Source: Diadema setosum (taxonomy: Eukaryota > Echinodermata > Echinoidea > Diadematoida > Diadematidae). Taken from it: a stretch of DNA of 64,000 nucleotides. The position numbers and the translations under genes are program-made. The stretch is taken from positions 8,990,371 through 9,054,370 of the forward strand of contig NC_092704.1 in the NCBI RefSeq assembly GCF_964275005.1. The letters are read 5' to 3'. How positions within the stretch are numbered: position 1 is the stretch's first letter; each line of letters opens with the position of its first letter. Below the pieces are notes generated by a model, which saw nothing but the letters and a program-made list of their open reading frames with translations, did not search any database and was not told the DNA's origin. This document shows, one piece after another, positions 11,522-26,500 of this stretch.

Positions 11522-14500
11522 CCAGGCACACTGTGTCATACCCTTGAATGAACGCATTCCTGAAAGAGTGGTTTAATATGATTGTGATCCCGTCTGTGCT
11601 CTTGTAATGATTAGAATCACTTAACTCTATAGCGCTATTAAAATCTTTCATATCTGAAGTGGATATGTGTTTGTCCGTACTATGTTAGAATACGATAAAA
11701 ATGGAAGAATGAGAGCACAATATAACATTTGTAAGACGTTATTCGGCAATATAGGGCTTATATGAAATAAAGATAGGGGGAATGACTTGCGTACAGACAC
11801 GACAGAAAAACTAAGAAGAAAAGGATGGAAGTGACTTTCTTAATGCTAAATTACATCGTTAAACATTATGTTGAAAATAACATTTTCAGAATTGTGAGTT
11901 TCTTTCAACTTAGACTTTACCCGATGAAAGCCGTCTGTAAAATCTGTGTTCAAATTTTAGTACCCGTCCATTCTAATGCGACCTCATTTACTGTGTGATG
12001 CTTAACAAAATGTCAGTTGGACAGCTGTAGGGCTATAAGTCACCTCCTTTCTCTTCTTTTCACAGACAAAGCCCGGGGCAGAGATGAAGGTAAACATAAT
12101 GTAATTTAGTACATAATATTTACATTTCATTTTGATCAAGATGGCAGCCTTGATTTAATTTGACTTGAAATGATTTAATTATTTTCCGTGTTATCATTGT
12201 TCATGAACACACATTGTTGGTAGCATTATACAGCTGCATATGTATACAATATTGCGTAGAAAACAATTTTGTCTCCATTAGATTTATAATGTGAGAAACA
12301 AAAGTGTACAATTGATATAATATAGATAATACAGAAAAGCTACAATAATATGAGGGCAGCTTGATTTGCTTGCAACTCTTATACATAATACAAAGTGAAT
12401 ATTGAAAGAAGGAGTGACTTAGGATGGAATTAACTTTATGCTAAACTATACAGATCTTACAAATTATACAACGACACGTTGAAAAAAGAGAGAATTGTGA
12501 GTTTCTTTTAACTAGACATTACCCGATGAAAGCTGTCTGTAAGATAATTATATTTTATGAAAGGCAAGATGGCAGCCCTGTTTTGTTTTCATTTGATATG
12601 ACTGGTTTCCGCGTTATCATCTTGATTCAAAATCTTGATTTGCCAAATATTGTACTCTCCCGAACGTTCTTCTTCATTGAAACTGTGAAAAGGTGAAATT
12701 ATAAAACCGGATTGAATGCTTGAGCAGTAAAATTCCACACTGTCTTTTGGATCGTGTGATTTTCCAGATTTATTTTGCACTAATTATTTGGCGTGCTTGT
12801 GCTGTTAAGCTTGGCTCGGGAACTGATGTAGCTTTATACATACTGTGTACCCTATTTATTATCGAAAATTCAAAGAGGATTACTACCACTCGTTAAAGTT
12901 GACCAGTCAAGTTACCTTGTAGTGGAAATGAAAGTATTGAGCTGTCCAAATATCTTGGTATAAAGTGGAGAAAATTGTTTCTTTTCCATCATGGCGTCGC
13001 CAACGTCCGTAGTGGATGCTTCCTCGAAGAAGCTGGTTGGCGTAATCAAGGAATTGAAGGCAGACATCTTGAGGAAATTCACCAAGTTACACGGTAAGTT
13101 GACTGAACAGGGACAACGATTGAAGGACATGGAGCTGAACAACAAGTCGCAATCCAAAGAATATCTACTTCTGTGGCTGATCAGAAGGCGACAATCACCA
13201 ATCCGCGTCTATCAACATGTGATCTAGAACAGTATTCACGCAGGAAATTTCATTACAGTGCACTCACGTTATAACGAACCGCTTTGCATCGATGATAGGC
13301 ATCATCACATTTGACTTGGCTTCAAACCAGTCGCAGTTCTTGGAGGTCTTCCTTCCGAATGAATGAAGAGCTGTTTTCTGAATGGTCTCCCGAAGGTGGT
13401 CCCACTTCTCAGAAGCCGAGTTTCGCTGTTTGTCTGCAGACAAAGCATCCACGAGTGACTTGGCAAACTCCTCAACTTTATCCGGACACTGCATCCTTGT
13501 GGTGTCTATGCACGGCTTCCCCGCTGTCTTTGTCCTGTGGAACTTCTTCGGGTGAAGTCTGAGCTTGCTGCACACCAGTGAGTGGTCGGTGTCGCAGTCT
13601 GCACTGTGGTATTCGGATGAGCGAGTGAGAAGCACAGTCTTGAGGCTTGTTCGTCTGACAATGACCAGATCCAGCTGATGCCAGTGCTTGGAGCGTGGGT
13701 GTCTCCATAACACTCTGTTCTGTGGCTTAGTCTGAAAGTAGGAGTTGGTTACGCAGAGGCTGTGGAAGGAGCAGAGTTCTAGCAGGCGCTACCCGTTCTC
13801 GTTGATCTTACCCACACCGAAGTGCTCTAGGCAGGATGGCCAAGAGTCGTGGTCAGCACCCACTCTGGCGTTAAAGTCACCAAGAAGGACGAGGTGTTCA
13901 TTGTCTGGAATGTTCCTAATGACATCGCTGAGGTTACTATAGAACTCGTGTCCTTGGCCTCTGGCGTGGAGGTCAGAGTTGGTGCATATAGGCATTGACA
14001 AGGGTGACTGGGCCATTAGAGGTTTGGAGTCGGAGAGTCAGAAGTCGTTCACTACCCTTGTCACCTGGCTCAACCATACTCAGCAGGGAGTTCCTGACTG
14101 CAAATCCCACTATCGTGTTCTTTGCGCTCCTCTGTGCTCTTTCCTTGCCAGGAGAAGGTGTAGTCTCTCTCTTTTAGCATGCCTGATCCAAGTAGACGTG
14201 TTTCTTGTAGGGCAGCAATATCAACCTTTAGTCTCAGTAGTTCATCATTAATGATGGCAGTCTTTCTTGCATCGTTGATGCCTTGAAGGTCAAAATCATG
14301 TCGTGTCCAGGGGTCATTGTTCGAACGTTCCATGATCCAAGTTTGAGAGCTAGTCTCTTGGTTTTCTTTTCTTTCTTCCTGTTTTTGCTGGGTGCAATAG
14401 TATAGTCCGAATTATATGCTTTTTCAAGCACTTAAAAGGGGTCTTTTGAGGGTGATTTAAATGTAATAAATTTTGATAAATTTTGGCGGGAGAGCGCAGC

Positions 14501-17500
14501 GAGCGAGCCGAAAATTTTTGTATTTCAGCTTACAAAACGAGAGAGTGAGCTGAACTTTGTATATTTCCACGTCATCATTACGTTTTGTTCTTATCTTGTT
14601 TGATTTGTGTTTTTTGCGCCCCTCCCCCCCCCCCACTATTTTCGAAACCGTTGGCGACCTCTTTTGATCCAATCGGCGATCGCTTCAAAACGAAAGAAAT
14701 TGCAGCTGCTGCTTCGTGTAACATTTTGCCTGCTGAATAATAAGTGACATGTGTGAAGTGTGAACACAATAGACATTGTCATTTTGTCCTCGTCATCATC
14801 ACGTTTTGTTCTTATCGTCTTTTTTTTTACAAATTTTGGCGAGCGAGCGCAGTGAGCGAGCCGAAAATTGTTGTATTTCTGCTTACAAAACATGGAATTC
14901 TTGTCATGCTTGTCATTATCGCAAAGAGCAGGGTGCCAACCCGATGAAATGGTCCCCCTTTTTCCCTCCCATACAAGAAAACGGGCGGATGATACCGATC
15001 CCTCGTATGTGGCGCGCCATTTGCCAGATTTTGTCGCCGAAAAATCAATTATTTTTTTATTCAGTCGATAAACTAAGTTGGGTTTTTTTTTTCAAGAGAA
15101 ACTGTGTTTATCGAGCAATAAGCTTTATCAATTGAAAAACGCAGTTTATGGAGCGATAAACTAGGTTTATCGGGATAAACTAGGTTTTTCGTTCGATAAA
15201 CTTAGTTTATCTACTCACAAACTGAGTTTTCGCCGATAAACACAGTTTATCTCTCGGGAAAAACACAAAGAAAAACTTAGTTTATCGATCATCAGAGTTG
15301 TTCAAGCCTTGTCAGTAGCTGACGCTTTGAGCTTATGGCGTAGCCAGAGCCTTGAGCGTAGCCTTAACTAGAAGGATCTGAGTGTAGCTACTGATCACGT
15401 ACCAGCTCCAGGCGTAATGGGACACTGATAGTTGCCTTGCGGCAAGTTGTCAACTTAACCATTCAACGGTCATTTTGCTCGCTGTTTTGCCATGGCCGCG
15501 GAAGGTACAAGTGGGCACAGGCGCGGTGGAGCACCCCAATTATCTCGCAGAAATCCATCGGCAGCCGAGCCTTATTTGCATAAAGTAAACAACATGTACT
15601 CGCGTAGTTGAGAAAAAGTAAACAACTTCTCAAGCTAATAACAATTTAAGAAACCTATTTTCGGATTAAAATTGAGTTAGTTTGAATTTGAAAACATGTC
15701 CGAATATGCACATATAACATATTAAAGGATTTGACAATGATAAAATGTGAAATTTTAGCGAAAACCTGGCGAGCAAAATTACCGAAAATATGCCTCGAAA
15801 ATCATCCTAAAATTCACGAAGTGTGATTGCGGAACCAAAGCGCCGTTCGAACAAAGTACACCGAAATTTATTTATCTGCTTGCATTTTAAATTTCATACC
15901 GCAATATTCCCGGCCATGGTTGTGTCGGAAAAAACAGAAGGTGATGTCAAAAATGACACGAACGCAAAGCGTGCAGGTCGGTCCGATGTATAATCGCGTC
16001 ACTGTAGCGTTGCATGTCACAGCACACACAACGCATTGCTGCATGCCGCGTGCGCGGCAGCCGCTCAGCAGTCACCGCCGTGCGACACTCAGCAAAATTG
16101 ACTGCGTCAATGCAAACCAACAATGAGCACGAAATCCTGAATCTCACGTACCACGCATGCCCAATATTACGGGAAAAGAAATGACGTCATTTTCAATTCT
16201 TTCGCTGACTACAATTTTCTATTCCAAACCCTGTAGAAACAAGTTGATTTCTCAAAAAGCACAGGTGGAACCAAGCGAAAACTTTCACCATATATGGATT
16301 GAGGCCTGATGAACTTATGTTGCCAATTTCGGACACATTGGAGCCCGGCCATAGTCCAGTCGGAAAAAAACATAGAGCATGTTTTGCGAGAGGTGATTTT
16401 CAAAACGCTTTAATATCTCAAGTTCTAGTGCAGCAAATTTCATTATTTTTTAATCAAAAGGAAGGTTTTTAAAAACTTAGATAGTGTGGGAAGTTTGAGT
16501 TTACTAGCGGCACGCATAGCGGCACAAGGAGAAGGTAAAGATTTGACTTTTTCATGCACACAGTTTCGGGCAGCCGTGGATGCCTGTTGGAAATTCAAAT
16601 AGAACGGGGCGATAATGAGATGCAAATTGGGGTGCTCCACTGCGCCTGGGCAGCCAAGGGAGCTGTTAGATCCAGAGCTTAGAGTTTTGTTGGTTTGTTG
16701 TTTTTTTTTCCACCTGGAATGTTTACCGTCGCGACCACTAGCTGGTAATGGGTACTACTGTAGTCGGTAGTACTGTACAGTAGTTTATTGGGGGGGGGGA
16801 GTGTTTATCGAGCGAAAAACAGCTTTCAAACTGCTGTTTTTTATGTATAAATATACATTTAATTGTCTTCCAAAAATGTTTGATGGCTTCTTCACTCCAA
16901 ATTCCACCGTTCATTCATATCCAACACGTCAGTCGTCCGATTACCATCTCGAAAACCCCAGAATCATTTTAGCTCAAAAATTATTAAAACATAATGGACC
17001 AGATATTTGGAATTCTTTACCCCCTAATTTAAAACAATGTACGTCGTTGAACATTTTCAAACGAGAACTAAAAAACACCCTCATAATCCAGTATACTTCT
17101 GATACATAAATATTCATACCACCTGGTCAACAAACACCCTAAACAATGAGTTCACGGCCATAACTGAAGTAACACTCACCTCATCACACTGATACACAAA
17201 ATAACACTCAACGTACAAACCAAGATTCACCCCAGTACAATGCACACCGCACTGCACCGCACGCCCTTCGCACAATATTACTTCCCACTCAGTGAGTGGC
17301 AAGATTTTCTTTATGTATCTCTTTACATGGGGCCATCTTCCTCGTCAAGCTTAGCTTATGATGATGGTCCCCTGCATTTCATTTTTATCATTTCCTATTG
17401 CTTCCTTTTATATATAATATTCGTTCTTGAAGAAAAAAAAATGTATGTATGATCCAAACGTTACGAATATTAGCTCTGTAAATGACTATGTAAGTATTTT

Positions 17501-20500
17501 GTTGATTTGTTGATTTGTATTGATTTTGAAATGCAGAAATAAAAACTGAACTGAACTGAACTGAACTGAAAAACTTATTAGACGAAAAGTTTATTTGGCG
17601 AAAAACTAGGTTTATCGAGAAACTCTGTTTAGCAATAAAAAACTCTGTTTAGCCAGTAAAAATCTATGTTATTCTTGATAAACTCGATAAGCAGCGTTTC
17701 TCTCCAAAAACGTAGTTTATCGACTGATAATTTTTTTTTTTTTTGCGATAAACTCAGTTTATCGGAATTAGTGGGCAAATGGCGTTCCATACTCGTGGTT
17801 CGCCTCGGATGACTAGCAATAGTCAGCAAACGGTATTTTAATTATGTTACCCGATATTATTTGTAATTCTTATTTGATTTTGTAACCTTTGTATTTGATG
17901 CAGGGCTCCCTTGCAAAGTAGGCCATTGGGGCTCTGAACGGGATAACTCTGTTTTTAAAGAAAACATGAATAAATAAATAAATAAATAAATAAACTGTGT
18001 CATACCCTTGAATGAACGTATTCCTGAAAGAGTGGTTTAATATGATTGTGATCGCGTCTGTGCTCTTGTAATGATTAGAAACACCTAATTCTATAGAGCT
18101 ATTCAAATGTTTCATATCTGAAGTGGATATGTGCTTGTCCGTACTATGTTAGAATACGATACAAATGGAAGAATGAGAGCACAATATAACATTTTGTAAG
18201 ACGTTATTCGGCAATATATAAGGCCTATCAGACACTCCGGCCCTGACACTTGGAATTCCCTTCCCATCGAAATTAAAAACATGACCACTATGTATTCATT
18301 TAAGGAGGCTGTAAAACTTCACCTCCTTAAGCAGTATTCCCCAGGATAACATTCTGATTCCTTTATTGTATGTACGTGGTACATGATGCATGTATGTGTG
18401 CATACATATATCGATGTATTTATCTATCCATATTATGAATATGAATATATATGTATGTATAGGATAGGTACATCATGTATATTATATGAGCATGTATATG
18501 TATTAAAAACTATGTGTCGATTTATACTGTTTGTCATAAATGACATGTACATAATCATATCTGATGTAACGGAATTAAGCAGAAATAAATCAAATCAAAT
18601 CCAAAAAAAAAAAAAAAAATCAAATCAAATATGAAATAAAGATAGGGGGTATGACTTGCGTACAGACACGACAGAAAAAACTAAGAAGGAAAGGATAGAA
18701 GTAACTTTCTTAATGCTAAATTATATCGTTAAACATTATGTTGAAAATAACATTTTCAGAATTTTGAGTTTCTTTCAACTTAGACTTTACCCGATGAAAG
18801 CCGTCTGTAAGATCTGTGTTCAAATTTTATTACCCGTCCATTCTAATGCGACCTCATTTACTGTGTGATGCTTAACAAAATGTCAGTTGGACAGCTGTAG
18901 GGCTATAAGTCACCTCCTTTCTCTTCTTTTCACAGACAAAACCCAGGGCAGAGATGAAGGTAAACATAATGTAATTTAGTACACAATATTTACATTTTAT
19001 TTTGATCAAGATGGCAGCCTTGATTTAATTTGACTTGAAATGATTTAATTATTTTCCGTGTTATCATTGTTCATGAACACACATTGTTGGTAGCATTATA
19101 CAGCTGCATATGTATACAATATTGCGTAGAAAACAATTTTGTCTCCATTAGATTTATAATGTGAGAAACAAAAGTGTACAATTGATATAATATAGATAAT
19201 ACAGAAAAGCTACAATAATATGAGGGCAGCTTGATTTGCTTGCAACTCTTATACATAATACAAAGTGAATATTGAAAGAAGGAGTGACTTAGGATGGAAT
19301 TAACTTTATGCTAAACTATACAAATCTTACAAATTATACAACGACACGTTGAAAAAAAGAGAGAATTGTGAGTTTCTTTTAACTAGACATTACCCGATGA
19401 AAGCTGTCTGTAAGATGATTATATTTTATGAAAGGCAAGATGGCAGCGCTGTTTTGTTTTCATTTGATATGACTGGTTTCTGCGTTATCATCTTGATTCA
19501 AAATCTTGATTTGCCAAATATTGTACTCTCCCGAACGTTCTTCTTCATTGAAACTGTGAAAAGGTGAAATTATAAAACCGGATTGAATGCTTGAGCAGTA
19601 AAATTCCGCACTGTCTTTTGGATCGTGTGATTTTCCAGATTTATTTTGCACTAATTATTTGGCGTGCTTGTGCTGTTAAGCTTGGCTCGGGAACTGATGT
19701 AGCTTTATACATACTGTGTACCCTATTCATTATCGAAAATTCAAAGAGGATTACTACCACTCGTTAAAGTTGACCAGTCAAGTTACCTTGTAGTGAAAAT
19801 GAAAGTATTGAGTTGTACAAATATCTTGGTATAAAGTTAAGAAATTTTTTTCTTTTCCATCATGGCGTCGCCAACGTCCGTAGTGGATGCGGGTTCCTTG
19901 ACGGAGCAAATCAAGGAAATGAAGGAAGACATCTTGAGGGACTTGAGGGAATTCACCAAGTTACACGGTAAGTTGACTGAACAGGGACAACGATTGAAGG
20001 ACATGGAGCTGAACAACAAGTCGCAATCCAAAGAGATTGCATGTATATCTACTTCTGTGGCTGATCAGAAGGCGACAATCACCAATCGGCGTCTATCAGC
20101 AGGTGATGTGGAACAGTATTCACGCAGGATATTGCAGTGCAGTGCACTCACGTTATAACGAACCGGATTAAAACAAAATTGTTGTAACAACGAAATAAAA
20201 GCACAGGCCCCAAAATTATCGGGTAACTTTATGTCACACGACCGACACTCATGAGTCATAGAGCCCACGCGTTACATAGCCCACAAGTCATACAGCCCAT
20301 ACACGAGTCATACAGCTCTCAAGTCATACAACCCACTAGTTATACAGTCCACGAGTTCGACATGAAGTAAAATAAGAGATGAGTTATACAGCCCATGAGT
20401 TCGACACCACGCACAAAAAGCTCACAAGATCGACACTACGCAAAGAAAGCCCACGAGACAGAAACTATATACGCTTAAGAACTGACAAGACCGACATTAC

Positions 20501-23500
20501 CCAAACAATGCTCATGAGACCGACACAACGCAAAGAATGCTCACGAGACCGACATGATGAACAACGCCACCTAGACCAATTAATAGTACATTGTATAGGA
20601 TGTCCAGATAATGGTATAAAGAAGATAGAAATGGAAAGGGAGAGTTGTTGGGGTGTTACCCGTCAGTTGCCCTCCCTCACCCCCTGAAATGTTCAAGATA
20701 TTTAATTGTGCTTACGTGTGTGAGTGTTTGTGACAAAATAACAAACTTCAGGAAAGTGTGCATCAGATCTTTTTTACATTAATTGCAAAATGCCAAAACG
20801 CCCTCGTTTCCCTTTCCGCAAAACACATAATGTACACTTATACTAAGAAAAACAATATGATGTGTACATTCAGATCAACCAACTAAAAAAATATTAAGTT
20901 GTGAAAAATGAAGTTTACAAGGAAATATTTAACAAAATGGTCAATGTTGTATAGTGCTGCACACCTGCTTTACATGACCTGAACGGGGCCTCATCTGCAA
21001 AGTTGTTGATTAAGTATAAATTCACAGAAAATAACGTAATCGTCTGTAAAGGTAGCGTTAAGGATTCGGAATAAGAAGATGCATCCATGAAAAGAGATAT
21101 TATATATTATTATATATTATAATTATATATTATGGGCTGTTTTTACCTAGTGTCGGTCTCATGGGCTTTATTTGCCCAATGTCGACCTCTTGGGCTGTAG
21201 GACCCGTGGGCTGTATGACTCATGGGTGTCGGTCTTGTGGGATGACCCCGTATAAGTCACATCCTTTCTCTATTTCGCACAGCCGAGGGGGAAGGAAAGC
21301 AGGACGGCAACAATCAAGGTAATCATGTTCTGCGAAAGTTGTACATTTCAAACATTGTTGAAGCCTTTATTTGGTTTGATTTGATTTGATTTGATTTACA
21401 TTGGTTACTGCATTAACAGTGTTTATGTATAGCCTACACATATCATTGGTAGCTTTATTATAATTATACATAAGTTGCGTAGGAAATAAAATAAGTCTCC
21501 ATTGGATTTACAATGTGTAACAAAATGTTTAATATTGAGAAGCACATACAATGAATTTTAGACAGTGGATCCTGCTTGAGTACAGCCTAATTTTTACTCC
21601 AGCCATTATTCATAGTACATAAAGACAATAAACATATAGGAGTGACTTGCAAAACGATAGAATAGAAAAAAAAAATGGGAAGGAACGGATGGAAGTATAG
21701 CTTTCTGGTAAACCGTACAAATTATACAACTTCATGATAAAAATAACATTTTAAAAATTGTGATCCTCTTTTGATAACTAGACTTTATCCGCTAAACGCC
21801 GTCTGTAAAATATCAGTTCACGTTTCAGTAGCTGTTCATTATCATGCGAACTCATAAACTGCATAAGCTAAAGAAAATATCAGTTGGGCAGCTGTATAAG
21901 TCGGGTGCACGTCACGAGACCGACACCCACGAGTCATACAGCCTACAAGTTATACAGCCCACGAGTCATACAGCCCATGAGTTCGACGCTGTTAAAGCAA
22001 ACAAGGCTTACTAGACTGACACATTAAACCCCGTATTACATCTGTCGAACTCGTGGGCTGTTTTTACCTAGTGTCGGTCTCATGGGCTTTATTTGCCCAA
22101 TGTCGACCTCTTGGGCTGTAGGACCCGTGGGCTGTATGACTCATGTCTTGTGGGATGACCCCGTATAAGTCACATCCTTTCTCTATTTCGCACAGCCGAG
22201 GGGGAAGGAAAGCAGGACGGCAACAATCAAGGTAATCATGTTCTGCGAAAGTTGTACATTTCAAACATGGTTGAAGCCTTTATTTGGTTTGATTTGATTT
22301 GATTTGATTTACATTGGTTACTCCATGAACAGTGTTTATGTATAGCCTACACATATCATTGGTAGCTTTATTATAATTATACATAAGTTGCGTAGGAAAT
22401 AAAATAAGTCTCCATTGGATTTACAATGTGTAACAAAATGTTTAATATTGAGAAGCACATACAATGAATTTTAGACAGTGGATCCTGCTTGAGTACAGCC
22501 TAATTTTTACTCCAGCCATTATTCATAGTACATAAAGACAATAAACATATAGGAGTGACTTGCAAAACGATAGAATAGAAAAAAAAATGGGAAGGAACGG
22601 ATGGAAGTATAGCTTTCTGGTAAACCGTACAAATTATACAACTTCATGATAAAAATAACATTTTAAAAATTGTGATCCTCTTTTAATAACTAGACTTTAT
22701 CCGCTAAACGCCGTCTGTAAAATATCAGTTCACGTTTCAGTAGCTGTTCATTATCATGCGAACTCATAAACTGCATAAGCTAAAGAAAATATCAGTTGGG
22801 CAGCTGTATAAGTCGGGTGCACGTCACGAGACCGACACCCACGAGTCATACAGCCTACAAGTTATACAGCCCACGAGTCATACAGCCCATGAGTTCGACG
22901 CTGTTAAAGCAAACAAGGCTTACTAGACTGACACATTAAACCCCGTATTACATCTGTCGAACTCGTGGGCTGTTTTTACCTAGTGTCGGTCTCATGGGCT
23001 TTATTTGCCCAATGTCGACCTCTTGGGCTGTAGGACCCGTGGGCTGTATGACTCATGTCTTGTGGGATGACCCCGTATAAGTCACATCCTTTCTCTATTT
23101 CGCACAGCCGAGGGGGAAGGAAAGCAGGACGGCAACAATCAAGGTAATCATGTTCTGCGAAAGTTGTACATTTCAAACATTGTTGAAGCCTTTATTTGGT
23201 TTGATTTGATTTGATTTGATTTACATTGGTTACTGCATTAACAGTGTTTATGTATAGCCTACACATATCATTGGTAGCTTTATTATAATTATACATAAGT
23301 TGCGTAGGAAATAAAATAAGTCTCCATTGGATTTACAATGTGTAACAAAATGTTTAATATTGAGAAGCACATACAATGAATTTTAGACAGTGGATCCTGC
23401 TTGAGTACAGCCTAATTTTTACTCCAGCCATTATTCATAGTACATAAAGACAATAAACATATAGGAGTGACTTGCAAAACGATAAAATAGAAAAAAAAAT

Positions 23501-26500
23501 GGGAAGGAACAGATGGAAGTATAGCTTTCTGGTAAACCGTACAAATTATACAACTTCATGATAAAAATAACATTTTAAAAATTGTGATCCTCTTTTGATA
23601 ACTAGACTTTATCCGCTAAACGCCGTCTGTAAAATATCAGTTCACGTTTCAGTAGCTGTTCATTATCATGCGAACTCATAAACTGCATAAGCTAAAGAAA
23701 ATATCAGTTGGGCAGCTGTATAAGTCGGGTGCACGTCACGAGACCGACACCCACGAGTCATACAGCCTACAAGTTATACAGCCCACGAGTCATACAGCCC
23801 ATGAGTTCGACGCTGTTAAAGCAAACAAGGCTTACTAGACTGACACATTAAACCCCGTATTACATCTGTCGAACTCGTGGGCTGTTTTTACCTAGTGTCG
23901 GTCTCATGGGCTTTATTTGCCCAATGTCGACCTCTTGGGCTGTAGGACCCGTGGGCTGTATGACTCATGTCTTGTGGGATGACCCCGTATAAGTCACATC
24001 CTTTCTCTATTTCGCACAGCCGAGGGGGAAGGAAAGCAGGACGGCAACAATCAAGGTAATCATGTTCTGCGAAAGTTGTACATTTCAAACATTGTTGAAG
24101 CCTTTATTTGGTTTGATTTGATTTGATTTGATTTACATTGGTTACTGCATTAACAGTGTTTATGTATAGCCTACACATATCATTGGTAGCTTTATTATAA
24201 TTATACATAAGTTGCGTAGGAAATAAAATAAGTCTCCATTGGATTTACAATGTGTAACAAAATGTTTAATATTGAGAAGCACATACAATGAATTTTAGAC
24301 AGTGGATCCTGCTTGAGTACAGCCTAATTTTTACTCCAGCCATTATTCATAGTACATAAAGACAATAAACATATAGGAGTGACTTGCAAAACGATAGAAT
24401 AGAAAAAAAAATGGGAAGGAACGGATGGAAGTATAGCTTTCTGGTAAACCGTACAAATTATACAACTTCATGATAAAAATAACATTTTAAAAATTGTGAT
24501 CCTCTTTTGATAACTAGACTTTATCCGCTAAACGCCGTCTGTAAAATATCAGTTCACGTTTCAGTAGCTGTTCATTATCATGCGAACTCATAAACTGCAT
24601 AAGCTAAAGAAAATATCAGTTGGGCAGCTGTATAAGTCGGGTGCACGTCACGAGACCGACACCCACGAGTCATACAGCCTACAAGTTATACAGCCCACGA
24701 GTCATACAGCCCATGAGTTCGACGCTGTTAAAGCAAACAAGGCTTACTAGACTGACACATTAAACCCCGTATTACATCTGTCGAACTCGTGGGCTGTTTT
24801 TACCTAGTGTCGGTCTCATGGGCTTTATTTGCCCAATGTCGACCTCTTGGGCTGTAGGACCCGTGGGCTGTATGACTCATGTCTTGTGGGATGACCCCGT
24901 ATAAGTCACATCCTTTCTCTATTTCGCACAGCCGAGGGGGAAGGAAAGCAGGACGGCAACAATCAAGGTAATCATGTTCTGCGAAAGTTGTACATTTCAA
25001 ACATGGTTGAAGCCTTTATTTGGTTTGATTTGATTTGATTTGATTTACATTGGTTACTGCATTAACAGTGTTTATGTATAGCCTACACATATCATTGGTA
25101 GCTTTATTATAATTATACATAAGTTGCGTAGGAAATAAAATAAGTCTCCATTGGATTTACAATGTGTAACAAAATGTTTAATATTGAGAAGCACATACAA
25201 TGAATTTTAGACAGTGGATCCTGCTTGAGTACAGCCTAATTTTTACTCCAGCCATTATTCATAGTACATAGAGACAATAAACATATAGGAGTGACTTGCA
25301 AAACGATAGAATAGAAAAAAAAATGGGAAGGAACGGATGGAAGTATAGCTTTCTGGTAAACCGTACAAATTATACAACGTCATGATAAAAATAACATTTT
25401 AAAAATTGTGATCCTCTTTTGATAACTAGACTTTATCCGCTAAACGCCGTCTGTAAAATATCAGTTCACGTTTCAGTAGCTGTTCATTATCATGCGAACT
25501 CATAAACTGCATAAGCTAAAGAAAATATCAGTTGGGCAGCTGTATAAGTCGGGTGCACGTCACGAGACCGACACCCACGAGTCATACAGCCTACAAGTTA
25601 TACAGCCCACGAGTCATACAGCCCATGAGTTCGACGCTGTTAAAGCAAACAAGGCTTACTAGACTGACACATTAAACCCCGTATTACATCTGTCGAACTC
25701 GTGGGCTGTTTTTACCTAGTGTCGGTCTCATGGGCTTTATTTGCCAAATGTCGACCTCTTGGGCTGTAGGACCCGTGGGCTGTATGACTCATGGGTGTCG
25801 GTCTTGTGGGATGACCCCGTATAAGTCACATCCTTTCTCTATTTCGCACAGCCGAGGGGGAAGGAAAGCAGGACGGCAACAATCAAGGTTGTACATTTCA
25901 AACATGGTTGAAGCCTTTATTTGGTTTGATTTGATTTGATTTGATTTACATTGGTTACTGCATTAACAGTGTTTATGTATAGCCTACACATATCATTGGT
26001 AGCTTTATTGTAATTATACATAAGTTGCGTAGGAAATAAAATAAGTCTCCATTGGATTTACAATGTGTAACAAAATGTTTAATATTGAGAAGCACATACA
26101 ATGAATTTTAGACAGTGGATCCTGTTTGAGTACAGCCTAATTTTTACTCCAGCCATTATTCATAGTACATAGAGACAATAAACATATAGGAGTGACTTGC
26201 AAAACGATAGAATAGAAAAAAAATGGGAAGGAACGGATGGAAGTATAGCTTTCTGGTAAACCGTACAAATTATACAACGTCATGTTGAAATAACATTTTA
26301 AAAATTGTGATCCTCTTTTAATAACTAGAATTTATCCGCTAAACGCCGTCTGTAAAATATCAGTTCACATTTCAGTAGCTGTCCATTATCGTGCGATCTG
26401 CATAAGCTAAAGAAAATATCAGTTGGGCAGCTGTATAAGTCACACCTCCATTCTCTATTCCTCACAGCCGAGGGGGGACGAAAGTAGGACGGCAACAATC

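Larger units (their letters stand above)
3931..13281 (+). repeat. left copy of a tandem ~4.5-kb duplication (contains the DIRS insertion)
   Basis: Apart from the DIRS element at 6491-11370, this region aligns collinearly with 13280-20165. The shared contents are the endonuclease end of the LINE, GAGCGAGC-type repeats, the GATAAAC palindrome field, a LINE 3' tail, a 24-nt microexon and a LINE ORF1 start. Removing the DIRS leaves about 4.47 kb. Confidence 0.9.
13280..20165 (+). repeat. right copy of the tandem ~4.5-kb duplication (three later insertions)
   Basis: The copy starts inside the LINE at CGCTTTGCATCG, fused directly to the end of the left copy (ACGTTATAACGAACCG). It ends at the same ACGTTATAACGAACCG before unique sequence at 20165. 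Insertions absent from the left copy are 15518-16648 (DNA transposon), 16821-17570 (LINE 3' end) and 18221-18630 (LINE 3' end). Removing them leaves about 4.6 kb, matching the left copy. Confidence 0.9.
21319..25887 (+). repeat. tandem array of 912-bp microexon units
   Basis: Five near-identical intervals separate exons starting at 21283, 22196, 23108, 24020, 24932 and 25852 (spacings 913, 912, 912, 912, 920). Each interval holds a donor, a (TTTGA)n run, about 550 bases of intron, one foldback insertion of about 260 bp and the next acceptor. Only a handful of substitutions separate the units, so amplification is recent or the units are being homogenised. Older, diverged units flank the array at 12000-12400, 18880-19260 and 25900-27800. 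Confidence 0.95.

Noticed and set aside
16801..17109. 102-codon frame as a host gene
   Set aside because: WNSLP and FKRELK are LINE RT C-terminal motifs, and the site is empty in the left duplicate.
22064..25000. Four identical 66-codon minus-strand frames spaced 912 bp apart
   Set aside because: They read through the foldback arm and the antisense of the microexon; their conservation is only that of the tandem unit.
20221..25700. Regularly repeated short motifs resembling a CRISPR array
   Set aside because: Motifs are degenerate, inverted between arms and flanked by 8-bp target duplications; this is a eukaryotic foldback element.
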